Shown piece after piece: positions 1 through 8,601 of a stretch of 64,000 bases of DNA. The position numbers were made by a program, and so were the translations under genes. The notes under the pieces were generated by a model. It was not told where the DNA came from. It saw only the letters and a program-made list of their open reading frames with translations, and did no database searches. The stretch comes from CAZIQY01 sp964541605 (GTDB lineage: Bacteria; Desulfobacterota; Syntrophia; Syntrophales; UBA2185): the NCBI GenBank assembly GCA_964541605.1, contig CAZIQY010000005.1, forward strand, positions 1 through 64,000. Direction: 5' to 3'. The first letter of the stretch is position 1. Every line of letters starts with the position of its first letter.

Positions 1-35
1 AGCTGGTTGGTACATTAACCTAATTGTGACACAGT

Positions 36-54
36 CTCTTGACACGGAATCCGG
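36..54. repeat. Partial copy of a dispersed palindromic repeat
   Basis: The stretch TCTTGACACGGAATCCGG is close to the reverse complement of part of the hairpin unit at 39287-39307 (GGATTCCGTGTCAAG). It lies in the 124 bases before the first gene's stop codon, where no gene was found. It is probably a fragment of the same intergenic repeat family. Confidence 0.4.
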
Positions 55-124
55 TTCTTTCAAGCCATTATGTATAATCTGGCTTCCGGCTTTTACGGAA
101 TGACGGAATTTTAGATATAGCGAA

Positions 125-2710
125 TCATACATTTGTCTTTCCCTGGCCGATCACCCTGTAAATTTTCAGTTTTTCCGAGTTGTTATCCGGCGCATAATCA
201 CCGATTTCCTCGACGTTGAGGGGTGATTGGCAGGCGTGGAAGGTTTTTTCACTGACAAGAATGCCGTTCGGCCAGGGTTTGCAAAGCGCTTGAAGCCTGA
301 AGACGAAATTCACGGAATCTCCGATCACCGTATAGTCCATCTTCTTCTCGAAACCGATATTGCCCACAACTGCTTCGCCCGTGTGGATGCTGACGCCCAT
401 GGCCAGGGAAGCGCCGAATCGTTTCCGAAGATAGTCGGTGACGCCTTCCATGGCCTTTTGCATTTCCAGCGCCGCCGAGACGGCATTGTCGGCATCCGAG
501 GGACTTGAGACAGGGGCGCCGAAAAGCGCCAGAAAACCGTCTCCCAGATACTTGTCCACGATCCCGTGATGCCTGAAGACGATTTCCCCCATGGCGGCGA
601 AAAAGTAGTTCAGGATGGCCACGGTTTTCTGGGGACCGACTTTATGGGAAAGAATGGAATAGCCCCGGATATCGATGTTCAGGAGGGTGATGATCTTGAA
701 TTCGTCTATGACGGGTCTTTCTTCCGTGCCGTGTGTGATCTTATCGATGACTTCCTTGGGCACGAATTTTTGAAACATGTTGCGGATGGCCCTTTCCTTT
801 TCAGCCATGGTCAGGGTTTCTCCATAGAGACGCGCGTTTTCCATGGCGATGCTGACCGTTGTGGCAATGGACTGCAAGAGTTGGAGATCACCCTGCACAA
901 ATTCTCCCTGGCGTTTATTCAGCACTTCGATGACGCCGAGTACTTTCCCCTGGGAAATCAGGGGGACGCAAAGGACGGATCTGGTTTCAAAGCCCGTCAT
1001 ACGGTCGAAATCCGGATAGAAATGTTTGGATTCTTTTGCATTTCTGACGATAACGGACTCGCCCCTGGCTGCGGAATAACCCGCAATCCCTTTCCCGAGC
1101 TTGAACCGGCTTCCTTTCAGGATGTCAACATCGGCAATGATATTGAAGGCTACTTTGAATTCCAGTTCGTTTCCGTCCAGGAGCATCAAAGAACCGGCCT
1201 CGACATCCATAATGACCTGAATCATGTCCATGGTATGCTGCAGGACCTTGTCCATGTCGAAAGTGGAGGCAGCCAGGGCGCCGCCTATTTGTCTCAAGGT
1301 ATCCAGTTCCTGGTTCCTCCTGGCGAATGCGATGAGCAGCTTTTCTTTTTCAATGGCGCGGGAAAGGCCATCTGCCATGGCTTCTATCAATGTCTCCTTG
1401 CCTGTCAAGGATTCATGCTGAACATTGCATAAAATCAGAATACCCGTCACAAGTCCTTCCACCTTCAATGGCGTCAATAGGACGTTGTGTGATGTATGAT
1501 CCGAAAAAATCTCTTTCTCAACCGGGTGGGTTAAACTGCTGGTTTCTTGAAGAATCAGGGGCCTCTGCTGTTTGATGAGCCTGTCGAGAACCGTCCCCTC
1601 GTACAGGTACGAATGGCCTTTGTTCAGTGTGGCAGGAACAAAGGCCAGGAGATCCACAATGTATAACGACTGTTTGATGTCTTCATCTCGGGCCATGACG
1701 ATGGCGATGTCATAGGGAACCACATTCTTTATTTCGGATAACATGACGTGAAGAAGCTCGCTGCCCCGAAAGCTTGAGTTGATAATCGAAGAAAGGTTTT
1801 CCATGACTTTGAGCTGCATGGCCCGGTCCTCGTTTTCTCTCAAGAGCCGGAGATTGTCGTAGGTAAAAGCGGCATTGCTCAACAGAGGGATCAGAATATC
1901 CACATCCTCCTGTTTAAGGGGTTTTTCCGACTTCCTTCTGGAGATGGTCAGCACGCCGATGACGTCGTTAATCGTTTTTAAAGGCATGCATATAAACGAT
2001 TTCGTGGAATACTGGGGACGGGATTGACGCCCGAAGCGTATGTCCGTTTCAATGTCTTCAACCAGAAGAGGGGCTTTATTGATCACGGCATACTTGGCAA
2101 CGCTGTCGGCAAAGCTTCTGCGATCCCCTTTTTTTGCGAAATCGCCCAGGCCGATGCCGGCCTCGATGACAAAGACATCCCTCTTTGGTTTCTCCAGGAT
2201 CATGACGGATCCGATATCGGCGCCGGCCAGCTTCAGGGCTCGCTCCAGCGTGATATAAAGCAGGTCCTCGGTGTTGAATGTCATATAGCAAAGATCGGAC
2301 AGTTCTTTCAGGGTGGAGATTTCTGCTGTCTTTTTCTCCAGATTTCTGAAACTGCTCCCCAACTCATGTTCGAGGCTCTTAAAGGAATGTACAATGCCCT
2401 TCAATTCATCTTCCGCCGGGGGCGTCTGAGATGAAGAAAACTCCGTCTCCATGGTTTGAGAGATGTCTCTGGATATCCGGGCAATCTCGTCGAACATCTT
2501 GCGCAGCATGATGAAGCCGAAGAAGGAAAAAAGAAGGAATGCCATGAAATAAATGGGGATGTATTCGTCGCTCAGGATATCGTACTTCATGGCGAAGTAC
2601 ATGAATCCCCCAATGGGCGCCAGAAAGAAAAGGCCGAAGATGACGGAGAGTTTATAGTAGAGTCCCTTATTTTCCAGAGAGAGATTCTTGAGCCAATTCC
2701 CGGGATTCAT
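125..2710 (-). CDS. GAF-domain class III adenylate/guanylate cyclase, membrane-anchored
   Basis: Predicted to make cAMP or cGMP from the nucleoside triphosphate. Two hydrophobic segments lie at about residues 16-41 and 50-72. Three GAF-like sensory domains follow (about 148-287, 300-450 and 475-627), and a class III cyclase domain ends the protein (about 675-855). The metal-binding motifs NIDIRGYS (near 677) and DKYLGDGFLALFGAP (near 716) are intact, so it should be catalytic. The start is supported by an AGGAG about 9 nt upstream. It lies 21 nt after the REC-HD-GYP gene on the same strand, so the two probably form one operon linking c-di-GMP turnover with a second nucleotide signal. Whether the product is cAMP or cGMP cannot be told by eye. 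Confidence 0.88.
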   Translation of the reverse strand: MNPGNWLKNLSLENKGLYYKLSVIFGLFFLAPIGGFMYFAMKYDILSDEYIPIYFMAFLLFSFFGFIMLRKMFDEIARISRDISQTMETEFSSSQTPPAEDELKGIVHSFKSLEHELGSSFRNLEKKTAEISTLKELSDLCYMTFNTEDLLYITLERALKLAGADIGSVMILEKPKRDVFVIEAGIGLGDFAKKGDRRSFADSVAKYAVINKAPLLVEDIETDIRFGRQSRPQYSTKSFICMPLKTINDVIGVLTISRRKSEKPLKQEDVDILIPLLSNAAFTYDNLRLLRENEDRAMQLKVMENLSSIINSSFRGSELLHVMLSEIKNVVPYDIAIVMARDEDIKQSLYIVDLLAFVPATLNKGHSYLYEGTVLDRLIKQQRPLILQETSSLTHPVEKEIFSDHTSHNVLLTPLKVEGLVTGILILCNVQHESLTGKETLIEAMADGLSRAIEKEKLLIAFARRNQELDTLRQIGGALAASTFDMDKVLQHTMDMIQVIMDVEAGSLMLLDGNELEFKVAFNIIADVDILKGSRFKLGKGIAGYSAARGESVIVRNAKESKHFYPDFDRMTGFETRSVLCVPLISQGKVLGVIEVLNKRQGEFVQGDLQLLQSIATTVSIAMENARLYGETLTMAEKERAIRNMFQKFVPKEVIDKITHGTEERPVIDEFKIITLLNIDIRGYSILSHKVGPQKTVAILNYFFAAMGEIVFRHHGIVDKYLGDGFLALFGAPVSSPSDADNAVSAALEMQKAMEGVTDYLRKRFGASLAMGVSIHTGEAVVGNIGFEKKMDYTVIGDSVNFVFRLQALCKPWPNGILVSEKTFHACQSPLNVEEIGDYAPDNNSEKLKIYRVIGQGKTNV

Positions 2711-2731
2711 GGCACCTGTCTCCTGAATACT

Positions 2732-3760
2732 TTAAATGAAATTGAAACCCTTCTGATGGAATAGCTTGAGGCAATTCTCGACGACGTTTGTGTCATAGAG
2801 TGTGCCGCTACTGCTTGAAATTACCTCCAGGGCCTTGTCTATGCCGAGAGCCGGGCGGTATGGACGGTGCGAGGCAATGGCCTCCACCACGTCCGATACC
2901 GCCAGGATCTTTGACTCAATCAGTGTGTCTCTGCCGGTTAAACCGTCGGGATAGCCGGACCCGTCCATCCTTTCGTGATGCTCTAAAACGATCCTCGCTA
3001 TGGGCCAGGGGAAATCAATATCTTTCAGGATGTCATAACCCGCCTGGGAATGCGTCCTGATCAATCCCATTTCCATATCCGATAATTTGCCGGGTTTGCT
3101 GAGGATCTCCGCGGGAACGGATATTTTGCCGATATCGTGTATAGCCCCGGCCATTCGGATGCCGTCTGTCAGATCCTTCGGAAGAACCATTTCCTTCGCA
3201 ATGGCACATGCCAGCGTTGCCACCCGTTTTTGATGACCCGCCGTGTAAGGATCTCTTGTTTCCACGGTCAGGGCAAGGGTCTGAATCGTAGCGCCCATGG
3301 CCTTTTGAAGATTTTCCATGGTGAGTCTCAGTTGCTCTTCAGCCTGACGGTTCTCTTTCAGGATCCTTCTTTCTCTGAGCACCCGTTTGAGGCGAATGAT
3401 TATTTCCTTGAGACCGACCGGTTTGTGTACAAAGTCGCTCGCACCGAAGTCCACTATGATATCTTCATAGCTGAAGTCATTAACAAACCCCGTCATTATG
3501 ATCACATCGGTGTCATATTTTTCTTTGATGATTTTTGTCAGTTCTATGCCGTCCATGAGGGGCATGTTGATGTCCGTGATGGCCACATCCACAAACTCCT
3601 TTTCCAGAATGGTCAAAGCTTCCCTGCCGTTGCCGGCGACGGAACACTGGTATCCTGTTAATTTCATGGCTTCATACAGACTGTCGCGGATGGATTTTTC
3701 GTCATCTACGATGAGAATATGAATCTGCTCGGTGTGTGTTTTCGTATCTGTCCATGCCAT
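2732..3760 (-). CDS. Response regulator with HD-GYP phosphodiesterase domain
   Basis: An N-terminal receiver domain (about residues 13-130) has the acidic pair DD (19-20) and the likely phospho-acceptor D63 in ITDINMP. A short coiled linker leads to an HD-GYP domain with HDIGKISVP (HD at 208-209) and HHERMDGSGYPDGLTG (261-276), the signature of c-di-GMP phosphodiesterases. The intact GYP motif suggests activity. No histidine kinase lies beside it in the window, so the input is unknown. The start is supported by GGAAGG upstream. It is the first gene of a two-gene unit with the GAF cyclase. Confidence 0.9.
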   Translation of the reverse strand: MAWTDTKTHTEQIHILIVDDEKSIRDSLYEAMKLTGYQCSVAGNGREALTILEKEFVDVAITDINMPLMDGIELTKIIKEKYDTDVIIMTGFVNDFSYEDIIVDFGASDFVHKPVGLKEIIIRLKRVLRERRILKENRQAEEQLRLTMENLQKAMGATIQTLALTVETRDPYTAGHQKRVATLACAIAKEMVLPKDLTDGIRMAGAIHDIGKISVPAEILSKPGKLSDMEMGLIRTHSQAGYDILKDIDFPWPIARIVLEHHERMDGSGYPDGLTGRDTLIESKILAVSDVVEAIASHRPYRPALGIDKALEVISSSSGTLYDTNVVENCLKLFHQKGFNFI

Positions 3761-3828
3761 TGTTCAACCTTCCGATGAGCTGTTGCCCCCTTTTTTTGAC
3801 TGCGACAAGTGAACTGATCAGATAATAT

Positions 3829-4269
3829 TTACGGTTTTTCCGGTTCTGCAGCTTTCAGGAGGTTGTCGGTGATTTTCTCGTGAATGAGTTGCGATGCCAT
3901 ATTGTTGCCGGACATTCCGATCCGGATGGACACCAGGGTTTGTGTCTGCGAGGCATATTCAACGTTTATCTGGACTTTCTCATCCTGTACGATGGCGGTT
4001 ATCGTACCCGCCGAAATTTTCTTTTTCTTCTCGATGCCGGTCGCTTTCATATCCGTCATGGTTTTTTCACAGACCTTCCAGACTTTATCGATGGAAAAGT
4101 TGTAATTTGAGGTTAAGTACCCGTCCGTAAAGATGAAATTACCCGATCGGATCCCCATGGTTCTGCCACCTACGGTAAAGGCTGTGTCGCAGCCTGAAAT
4201 CAACAGAATACCAATGCACAATATGAGAATTCCCCGAAATATGTCTGACTTCATTTTCTTTGTTTTCAT
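3829..4269 (-). CDS. Small lipoprotein, DUF3568-like
   Basis: A 146-aa exported protein with a hydrophobic signal segment and the lipobox-like LLISGC, so a lipidated N-terminus is likely. The rest is a compact alpha/beta domain beginning around YNFSIDKVWKVCEKTM, resembling DUF3568-type lipoproteins, whose role is unknown. An in-frame ATG lies 33 nt upstream (4302), but the ATG at 4269 has a strong AAGGAGG 11 nt before it and gives a typical Lys-rich signal start (MKTKKMKSD). It stands alone on the minus strand after a region with two 27-bp repeats. Confidence 0.65.
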   Translation of the reverse strand: MKTKKMKSDIFRGILILCIGILLISGCDTAFTVGGRTMGIRSGNFIFTDGYLTSNYNFSIDKVWKVCEKTMTDMKATGIEKKKKISAGTITAIVQDEKVQINVEYASQTQTLVSIRIGMSGNNMASQLIHEKITDNLLKAAEPEKP

Positions 4270-4339
4270 TGTTTTACCTACCTCCTTAAGGTAACTTGAC
4301 ATATACCCCCTTAAACTGTCAGGCCAGGATCACATCCCG

Positions 4340-4427
4340 CAAGCTCCCCTCGCGGGCGGGGAACTCGGTCTCTGCGCGGATTCCCTTCCTTCTGTCCTGC
4401 CAAGCTCCCCTCGCGGGCGGGGAACTC
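4340..4427 (-). repeat. Two 27-bp direct repeats, 61-bp period, type I-E CRISPR-like
   Basis: Identical 27-bp units occupy 4340-4366 and 4401-4427 with a 34-bp unique interval, a period of 61 bp. Read on the minus strand the unit starts GAGTTCCCCGC and has an internal CCCC/GGGG pairing. This resembles E. coli-type I-E CRISPR repeats, which start GAGTTCCCCGC and have a 61-bp period. There are only two repeats and no cas gene in the window, so it may be a relic array or simply a REP-type palindrome pair. Confidence 0.4.
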
Positions 4428-4508
4428 ATAAAGTCGAAAACCCAATATTTTACTAAATATAGATGAATATCAAGTACCTGTCAATGTGATTTAAAACAAA
4501 CGGCTAAC

Positions 4509-5342
4509 TCATGTGAATTGATGATATGTGGCCTGGAGGACGGCCCAGAAACAGGATAAAATTGTCAGAAGGATGCAGCCCGTTGCGAAGATACGATGCA
4601 TGGATGTTTCATTTTTATTTTCATGGTAGCCCATCAGGAAAGCCAGCCCAATGCCTGAAATGACGCCGCCGCCATGCGCCCAGTTGTTGATGCCCGGTAT
4701 GAGCAGGCCAAAAATGACGATTCCGATGATCCATCCCATGGCCTGCTTGTAAATGGCTTCTCCATAGAAACCCCCGCGGCTTTTCCCGTAGTAAAGAATG
4801 GCGCCGATGAGGCCGCAGATGCTTGCGGAAGCCCCGATGGTAAAGGGAATCCCCGCCAGAAAGGATAGAAAAAATCCCGCCACTCCCGTCAATGTGTAAA
4901 TAACGATAAAACGGTTGAAACCGAATTCATGCAATACGAATGGTCCCAGTTGCCGGAGGGCCGCCATGTTGAAGAATAGATGGAGGATGCCGCCATGGAG
5001 AAAAGAGGCCGACACAAGCGTCCACCAGCGGCCGAACCCCGCGATCGGGATGGCGCCCGTCGCGCCCAAAAGGAAGAGACTCCTGTCGGAAGGCGATAGA
5101 AAGGTCAGGGGGTTTGCCGACAATCCCAATGAAGAAGGACTCAGAAAAATCGAGAATATGTAAAAACCGACATTGATATAGACGATGATTTTGACGATAT
5201 CGACGAATCCTTTTGAAAACAGACCCCAAAGACGGTTCTTTAACAGGGAACCGGGTTTCGATAACCCGCAATAAGGACAGGTTGGTTCATCCGCACTGAT
5301 GAGCTTGCGGCAGTTGGGGCAAAGCATGGAGTTCTTCTCCAT
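4509..5342 (-). CDS. Rhomboid-family intramembrane serine protease with N-terminal zinc ribbon
   Basis: About 277 residues. The N-terminus carries CPNC...CPYCG, a zinc-ribbon-like pair of CxxC motifs (roughly residues 8-26). A rhomboid domain with about six to seven membrane helices follows. The catalytic Ser motif GASASICG and the His-containing NWAHGGGVISG are both present, so the protease should be active and cleave membrane proteins. The ATG at 5342 is preferred over the one at 5348 because AGAGG sits 9 nt before it. It lies 14 nt downstream of the TraB-family gene on the same strand. The substrate is unknown. Confidence 0.87.
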   Translation of the reverse strand: MEKNSMLCPNCRKLISADEPTCPYCGLSKPGSLLKNRLWGLFSKGFVDIVKIIVYINVGFYIFSIFLSPSSLGLSANPLTFLSPSDRSLFLLGATGAIPIAGFGRWWTLVSASFLHGGILHLFFNMAALRQLGPFVLHEFGFNRFIVIYTLTGVAGFFLSFLAGIPFTIGASASICGLIGAILYYGKSRGGFYGEAIYKQAMGWIIGIVIFGLLIPGINNWAHGGGVISGIGLAFLMGYHENKNETSMHRIFATGCILLTILSCFWAVLQATYHQFT

Positions 5343-5356
5343 AACCATAAACCTCT

Positions 5357-6577
5357 TTAAAAAAAACGCATCATGACGGGAATGGCGATAAACGTCCCGA
5401 TGGATGTGGTCAGGTTGACAAAAGCAACGAGGAGCAAGATGCGCGTAATTTTGTTGCGAAAGAAACCACCGATGGTGGTGACGTCATCAGTCAGTTCAAG
5501 AAAGTCCTTCACCTGGGGTTTCCGGACGGTTGCCTCGGTGAGACCGGCGATCCAGCCGGCGGCAATCAGGGGATGCAGCGTGGTAATCGGTGCAGCGATG
5601 GCTGACGCCGCGATGGTGACGGGATGAGCCAGAAGGATCATGGCGCCGAGGGCGGAACATGTCGCCGTAATGATGGTCCACCATTTGATCATATTCATGC
5701 TTGCCTCAGATCCCGAATAAAAGAACCCGGCGATGAAAAGACCGAGGATCGCCCCCGAGAGCACCCAGCCCACAAGCTTCGACCAGAGGCTCGGCGGCGG
5801 GATCCGGTTGATCTCTTCCATATCAACGGCGTGACCCATGTTCTCGATAATGCCCGGTACATGTCCGGCGCCCACGACGGCGACAATCTTGTGTCCTGGG
5901 GCATGGGCGATGGAATGGGAAAGATATTGATCTCTTTCGTCTATCAGGATGGTTTTCAAATCCGGCAGCTTTTCTTCCATGGCTTGCAGAGCCAACTCCA
6001 GCATGTCATATTTTTTGAGTCTCTCTATATCTTCCTCCGTGATTTGGCCTGCGATGAAGAGCGACAGAATCATCTCCGGAACGACCTTCATTCTGGTCAG
6101 GAAACCCATCTTCCGCCATGCCCGCAAAAGGGTGACGCGGATCTCCCTGTCGGCAAGGACAAGGTCTGCGCCTGCTTCTTCCGCCCTGTTAATGGCCCGG
6201 AGCATTTCCTCTCCGGGTCGAATATTGAATTTCCGGGCGATCTTTCTCTGAAAAGACACCATCAGCAACTGAGAAAGAAGGAGGGATGTTCGTTTCTCCC
6301 TGATGACTCTGACAATGTCCGTTTCCTGCCACTTGTCTTTTTGTCTGATGGCCTCATAGCGGGATGTGCAGAGTTCAACACAGACCACATCCGGTTTTTC
6401 TTCGTCGATCAGCCGTTCCACAAGATCGGCGCTTTCCTTGGAGACGTGGGCCGTTCCGATGAGGATGATGTCTCTGCCGTTCCATGTCAATCGGTGTACG
6501 TTTTCGTTTACCATGTCTTCCAAATCCCCGTCTGAATAGGAGGTATTTTTATGGTTATTCGGATCGGTTTGCGGCAT
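5357..6577 (-). CDS. TraB/PrgY-family membrane protein
   Basis: The N-terminal half is a TraB/GumN-type domain with the motif GTAHVSKESA and a VCVELC segment. The C-terminal third has several hydrophobic helices, as in bacterial and archaeal TraB proteins. The family is named after a pheromone-shutdown protein, but its role in anaerobes is unknown; a metalloprotease-like activity has been proposed. The frame is open up to an ATG at 6766. The ATG at 6577 (GGGGAG 12 nt upstream) gives about 406 residues, close to the family's usual length, and drops a low-complexity leader. The start remains uncertain. Confidence 0.78.
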   Translation of the reverse strand: MPQTDPNNHKNTSYSDGDLEDMVNENVHRLTWNGRDIILIGTAHVSKESADLVERLIDEEKPDVVCVELCTSRYEAIRQKDKWQETDIVRVIREKRTSLLLSQLLMVSFQRKIARKFNIRPGEEMLRAINRAEEAGADLVLADREIRVTLLRAWRKMGFLTRMKVVPEMILSLFIAGQITEEDIERLKKYDMLELALQAMEEKLPDLKTILIDERDQYLSHSIAHAPGHKIVAVVGAGHVPGIIENMGHAVDMEEINRIPPPSLWSKLVGWVLSGAILGLFIAGFFYSGSEASMNMIKWWTIITATCSALGAMILLAHPVTIAASAIAAPITTLHPLIAAGWIAGLTEATVRKPQVKDFLELTDDVTTIGGFFRNKITRILLLVAFVNLTTSIGTFIAIPVMMRFF

Positions 6578-6789
6578 GCGTGTTTTAAGCTCCCCAGAAG
6601 AATGTTCTTTCCGTGACAGGGCTGTCGAGATTTTCCCGTCATTAGCAGCATTCACATTGGTTGTAAAGCCCTTCTTTCCTTTTGACTTGACATGCCATGT
6701 TATCTCGTTTATTTTTTCCGGGAGATTCCAATGACGATGAGCCGGCAAAAAGACTGAGAAACCCATGTTTTGCCATTCCGGACTTTATC

Positions 6790-6831
6790 CGGAATCCATA
6801 TACTCGTTGCTACTCCCGCGAAAGCGGGAGT
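6790..6831. repeat. REP-like palindrome
   Basis: The hairpin ACTCCCGC-GAAA-GCGGGAGT (6812-6831) lies just after GGAATCCATA in the gap between the TraB gene and the next plus-strand gene. The 8-bp stem with a GNRA loop resembles dispersed palindromic elements seen elsewhere in this window (10612, 39243, 39873). No T-run follows, so it is unlikely to be a simple terminator. Confidence 0.5.
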
Positions 6832-6968
6832 CCAGTATTTTTCTCTGGATTCCCGGTGGAGCCTGCCCTCGAAAGTGCTTGTCGGGGGCGTGAATAACCA
6901 TATGAGGTCAAATACGACTTTTTTCGAAGGCGTCAATTACCGAATACCATGGCATTGATGAGGATCGT

Positions 6969-7652
6969 ATGGATATAAACAGGTGGGCTGAGAATCTGAT
7001 AGAGGAAGTTTCCGAGAAGTGGGAGCATTCGGAAAAGAAATATGATTTCAGTGAACAGGGATTCCGTGTTTTTGATTCCCCCGTCTATCCGTGTCCCGAC
7101 CTGATGGTAATCGGGCACTTCCCCGCTGTTGAAAACAAGCTATCCGCAGGGGAATATGATTCTCCGCTTCCGGAAGTGCAGGAAAAACTTTATCATGATT
7201 CAAAAATTGAAAGGAAGATGAAATACCTGTTCGAAGGCGTCGACAGAGATGAGTGGCTGGAGAAGAGCGTCAAACTGAATCTCATTTTCTTCCGAAGCGA
7301 GGATGAAGCGCAGTGGGAAGGCATGGAGAAACGTGTGCGGGATGATCTGGAAACGTTCTGCTTTATGAAGATGAACGACATTATCGATACCCTGAAGCCG
7401 AGGTACATCGTTACGGAAGGACTGAAGGTTTTTGATATCCTGATACGTTCCGTCCTGATGGGTTGTGATGATCCGGAAGTGAAGATAGGCGTCGGCGGCA
7501 GAAAGATCTACGCCAGGAGCCGCTATGGACACAGCCATATCATCGGTCTGGCGCATCTGACAAAGGATCGGTATAGCTATCCCGACTGGAATGACATCAA
7601 GAAGTATTTGAAAGCGGATTTAAAAGAACTGGAGCAAATGTGCCTCCATTAA
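6969..7652 (+). CDS. Conserved-looking protein of unknown function, 227 aa
   Basis: A soluble, acidic, codon-rich open frame with no signal peptide or membrane helix, so it is probably a real cytoplasmic protein. Around residue 36 it has PCPDLMVIGHFPAVENKL and near the middle LKPRYIVTEGLKVFDIL. That layout faintly recalls uracil-DNA-glycosylase-like folds, where a nucleotide-binding loop and later a GRxxxGHSH-like segment occur, but the match is too weak to name. A GAGG lies 5 nt before the start. It is the first gene of a plus-strand run that leads to the suf genes. Confidence 0.6.
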   Translation: MDINRWAENLIEEVSEKWEHSEKKYDFSEQGFRVFDSPVYPCPDLMVIGHFPAVENKLSAGEYDSPLPEVQEKLYHDSKIERKMKYLFEGVDRDEWLEKSVKLNLIFFRSEDEAQWEGMEKRVRDDLETFCFMKMNDIIDTLKPRYIVTEGLKVFDILIRSVLMGCDDPEVKIGVGGRKIYARSRYGHSHIIGLAHLTKDRYSYPDWNDIKKYLKADLKELEQMCLH

Positions 7653-7701
7653 ACATTTTCGAAGGCAAATTGCTTGCTGAAGGGAACGTAGAGATAAGAT
7701 C

Positions 7702-8001
7702 ATGATGATTGAGAAGATTCAACTGAAGAATAAACAGGCGGAAGGCTTCGTTATCCCTCTTGGTTCTCTCAATCTGGTGGGTGTGGTGACGGATGTCGGC
7801 CTCGCCGGCTGCGGGGCTTTTGATGTTTCGGCGCTGGAAAATTTCAATTATCCGGCAGTCAAGGTCAGATCGGAAAAGGGAGTTCCTGTTGCGACCATTG
7901 AAGATTTGCTTTTGGGTATTGTGAAGGAGGCAAATGCCGGGGCGGTGAAACTGGGTATTTGTGTCGGTATGACGGGCAGAGAAGCGCTTGAGAAGATGTA
8001 G
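7702..8001 (+). CDS. DUF1805-family protein
   Basis: A 99-aa protein with the layout of DUF1805: an N-terminal beta strand (IQLKNKQAEGFVIPLGSLNLV) and a Gly-rich AGCGAFDVSALE segment. It ends in GICVGMTGREALEKM. The family is common in anaerobes and methanogens and has no settled function; a Cys in GCGAFD is typical. Two ATGs in a row (7702 and 7705) make the exact start ambiguous by one residue. It sits 33 nt before the C_GCAxxG_C_C gene. Confidence 0.75.
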   Translation: MMIEKIQLKNKQAEGFVIPLGSLNLVGVVTDVGLAGCGAFDVSALENFNYPAVKVRSEKGVPVATIEDLLLGIVKEANAGAVKLGICVGMTGREALEKM

Positions 8002-8034
8002 GATCGGAAAAATAAAAAAAGGAGGATTCTGAAC

Positions 8035-8574
8035 ATGACCAAGGAAGAGAAGATTGAGGAGATCAGGCAGCGGGCGAGAAAGAATTTTTCACTGGGATAC
8101 AACTGTGCGGAGTGCGTCACGGAAGCGGTTTTCAGCCTGGTCGATACGGGGATGTCGCCGGATGTGAAGAAGCTGGCGACGGGATTCGGCGGCGGCGTCG
8201 GCCTCTACGGCGATACCTGCGGCGCCCTCATCGGTGCGGTCATGGCCGTGAGCGCCGTCCATGGGAGGACATCCCTTCCGGAAGGAGAAGCGAAGGAAGC
8301 CGCCATGAAAGGCAAGGAGCAATTGTATGGAAACCCGGGACTTTACCGGCTGTTCAATCAGATCCCGAATAGAATGAAAGCCAAATACGGAAAAACCATC
8401 TGCAGGGACCTGACCTCCCAGTGGCATGCAACCTGGTTGTGCCGCGATCATGCCCTTTTCTGCCGTGAAATCATTACGGATGTGGCAGGGATTGCGGCCG
8501 ATATGATCCTTTCGGATAAGGAAGAACTCGCATCAAAACCGTTCGGCGACAACGTGGAAAATCTGAAGGATTGA
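8035..8574 (+). CDS. C_GCAxxG_C_C family redox protein
   Basis: A 179-aa cytoplasmic protein with the family's spaced cysteines: NCAECV near residue 23, then DTCGALIGA around 61, and further Cys in the C-terminal half (TICRDL, WLCRDHALFC). The family probably binds a metal or does redox chemistry, but no reaction is established. A strong AAGGAGG precedes the ATG. It lies 27 nt before sufC, so it is likely co-transcribed with the Suf genes and may assist iron-sulfur metabolism; this is inference from position. Confidence 0.82.
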   Translation: MTKEEKIEEIRQRARKNFSLGYNCAECVTEAVFSLVDTGMSPDVKKLATGFGGGVGLYGDTCGALIGAVMAVSAVHGRTSLPEGEAKEAAMKGKEQLYGNPGLYRLFNQIPNRMKAKYGKTICRDLTSQWHATWLCRDHALFCREIITDVAGIAADMILSDKEELASKPFGDNVENLKD

Positions 8575-8601
8575 TGTTCTAAAGAATGACGGAGATACAT
8601 C

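Noticed and set aside
39..78. TTGACA at 39-44 with TATAAT at 73-78
   Set aside because: The spacing of 28 bp is far too long for a sigma-70 promoter, and no plus-strand gene follows. The TTGACA is part of a repeat fragment.
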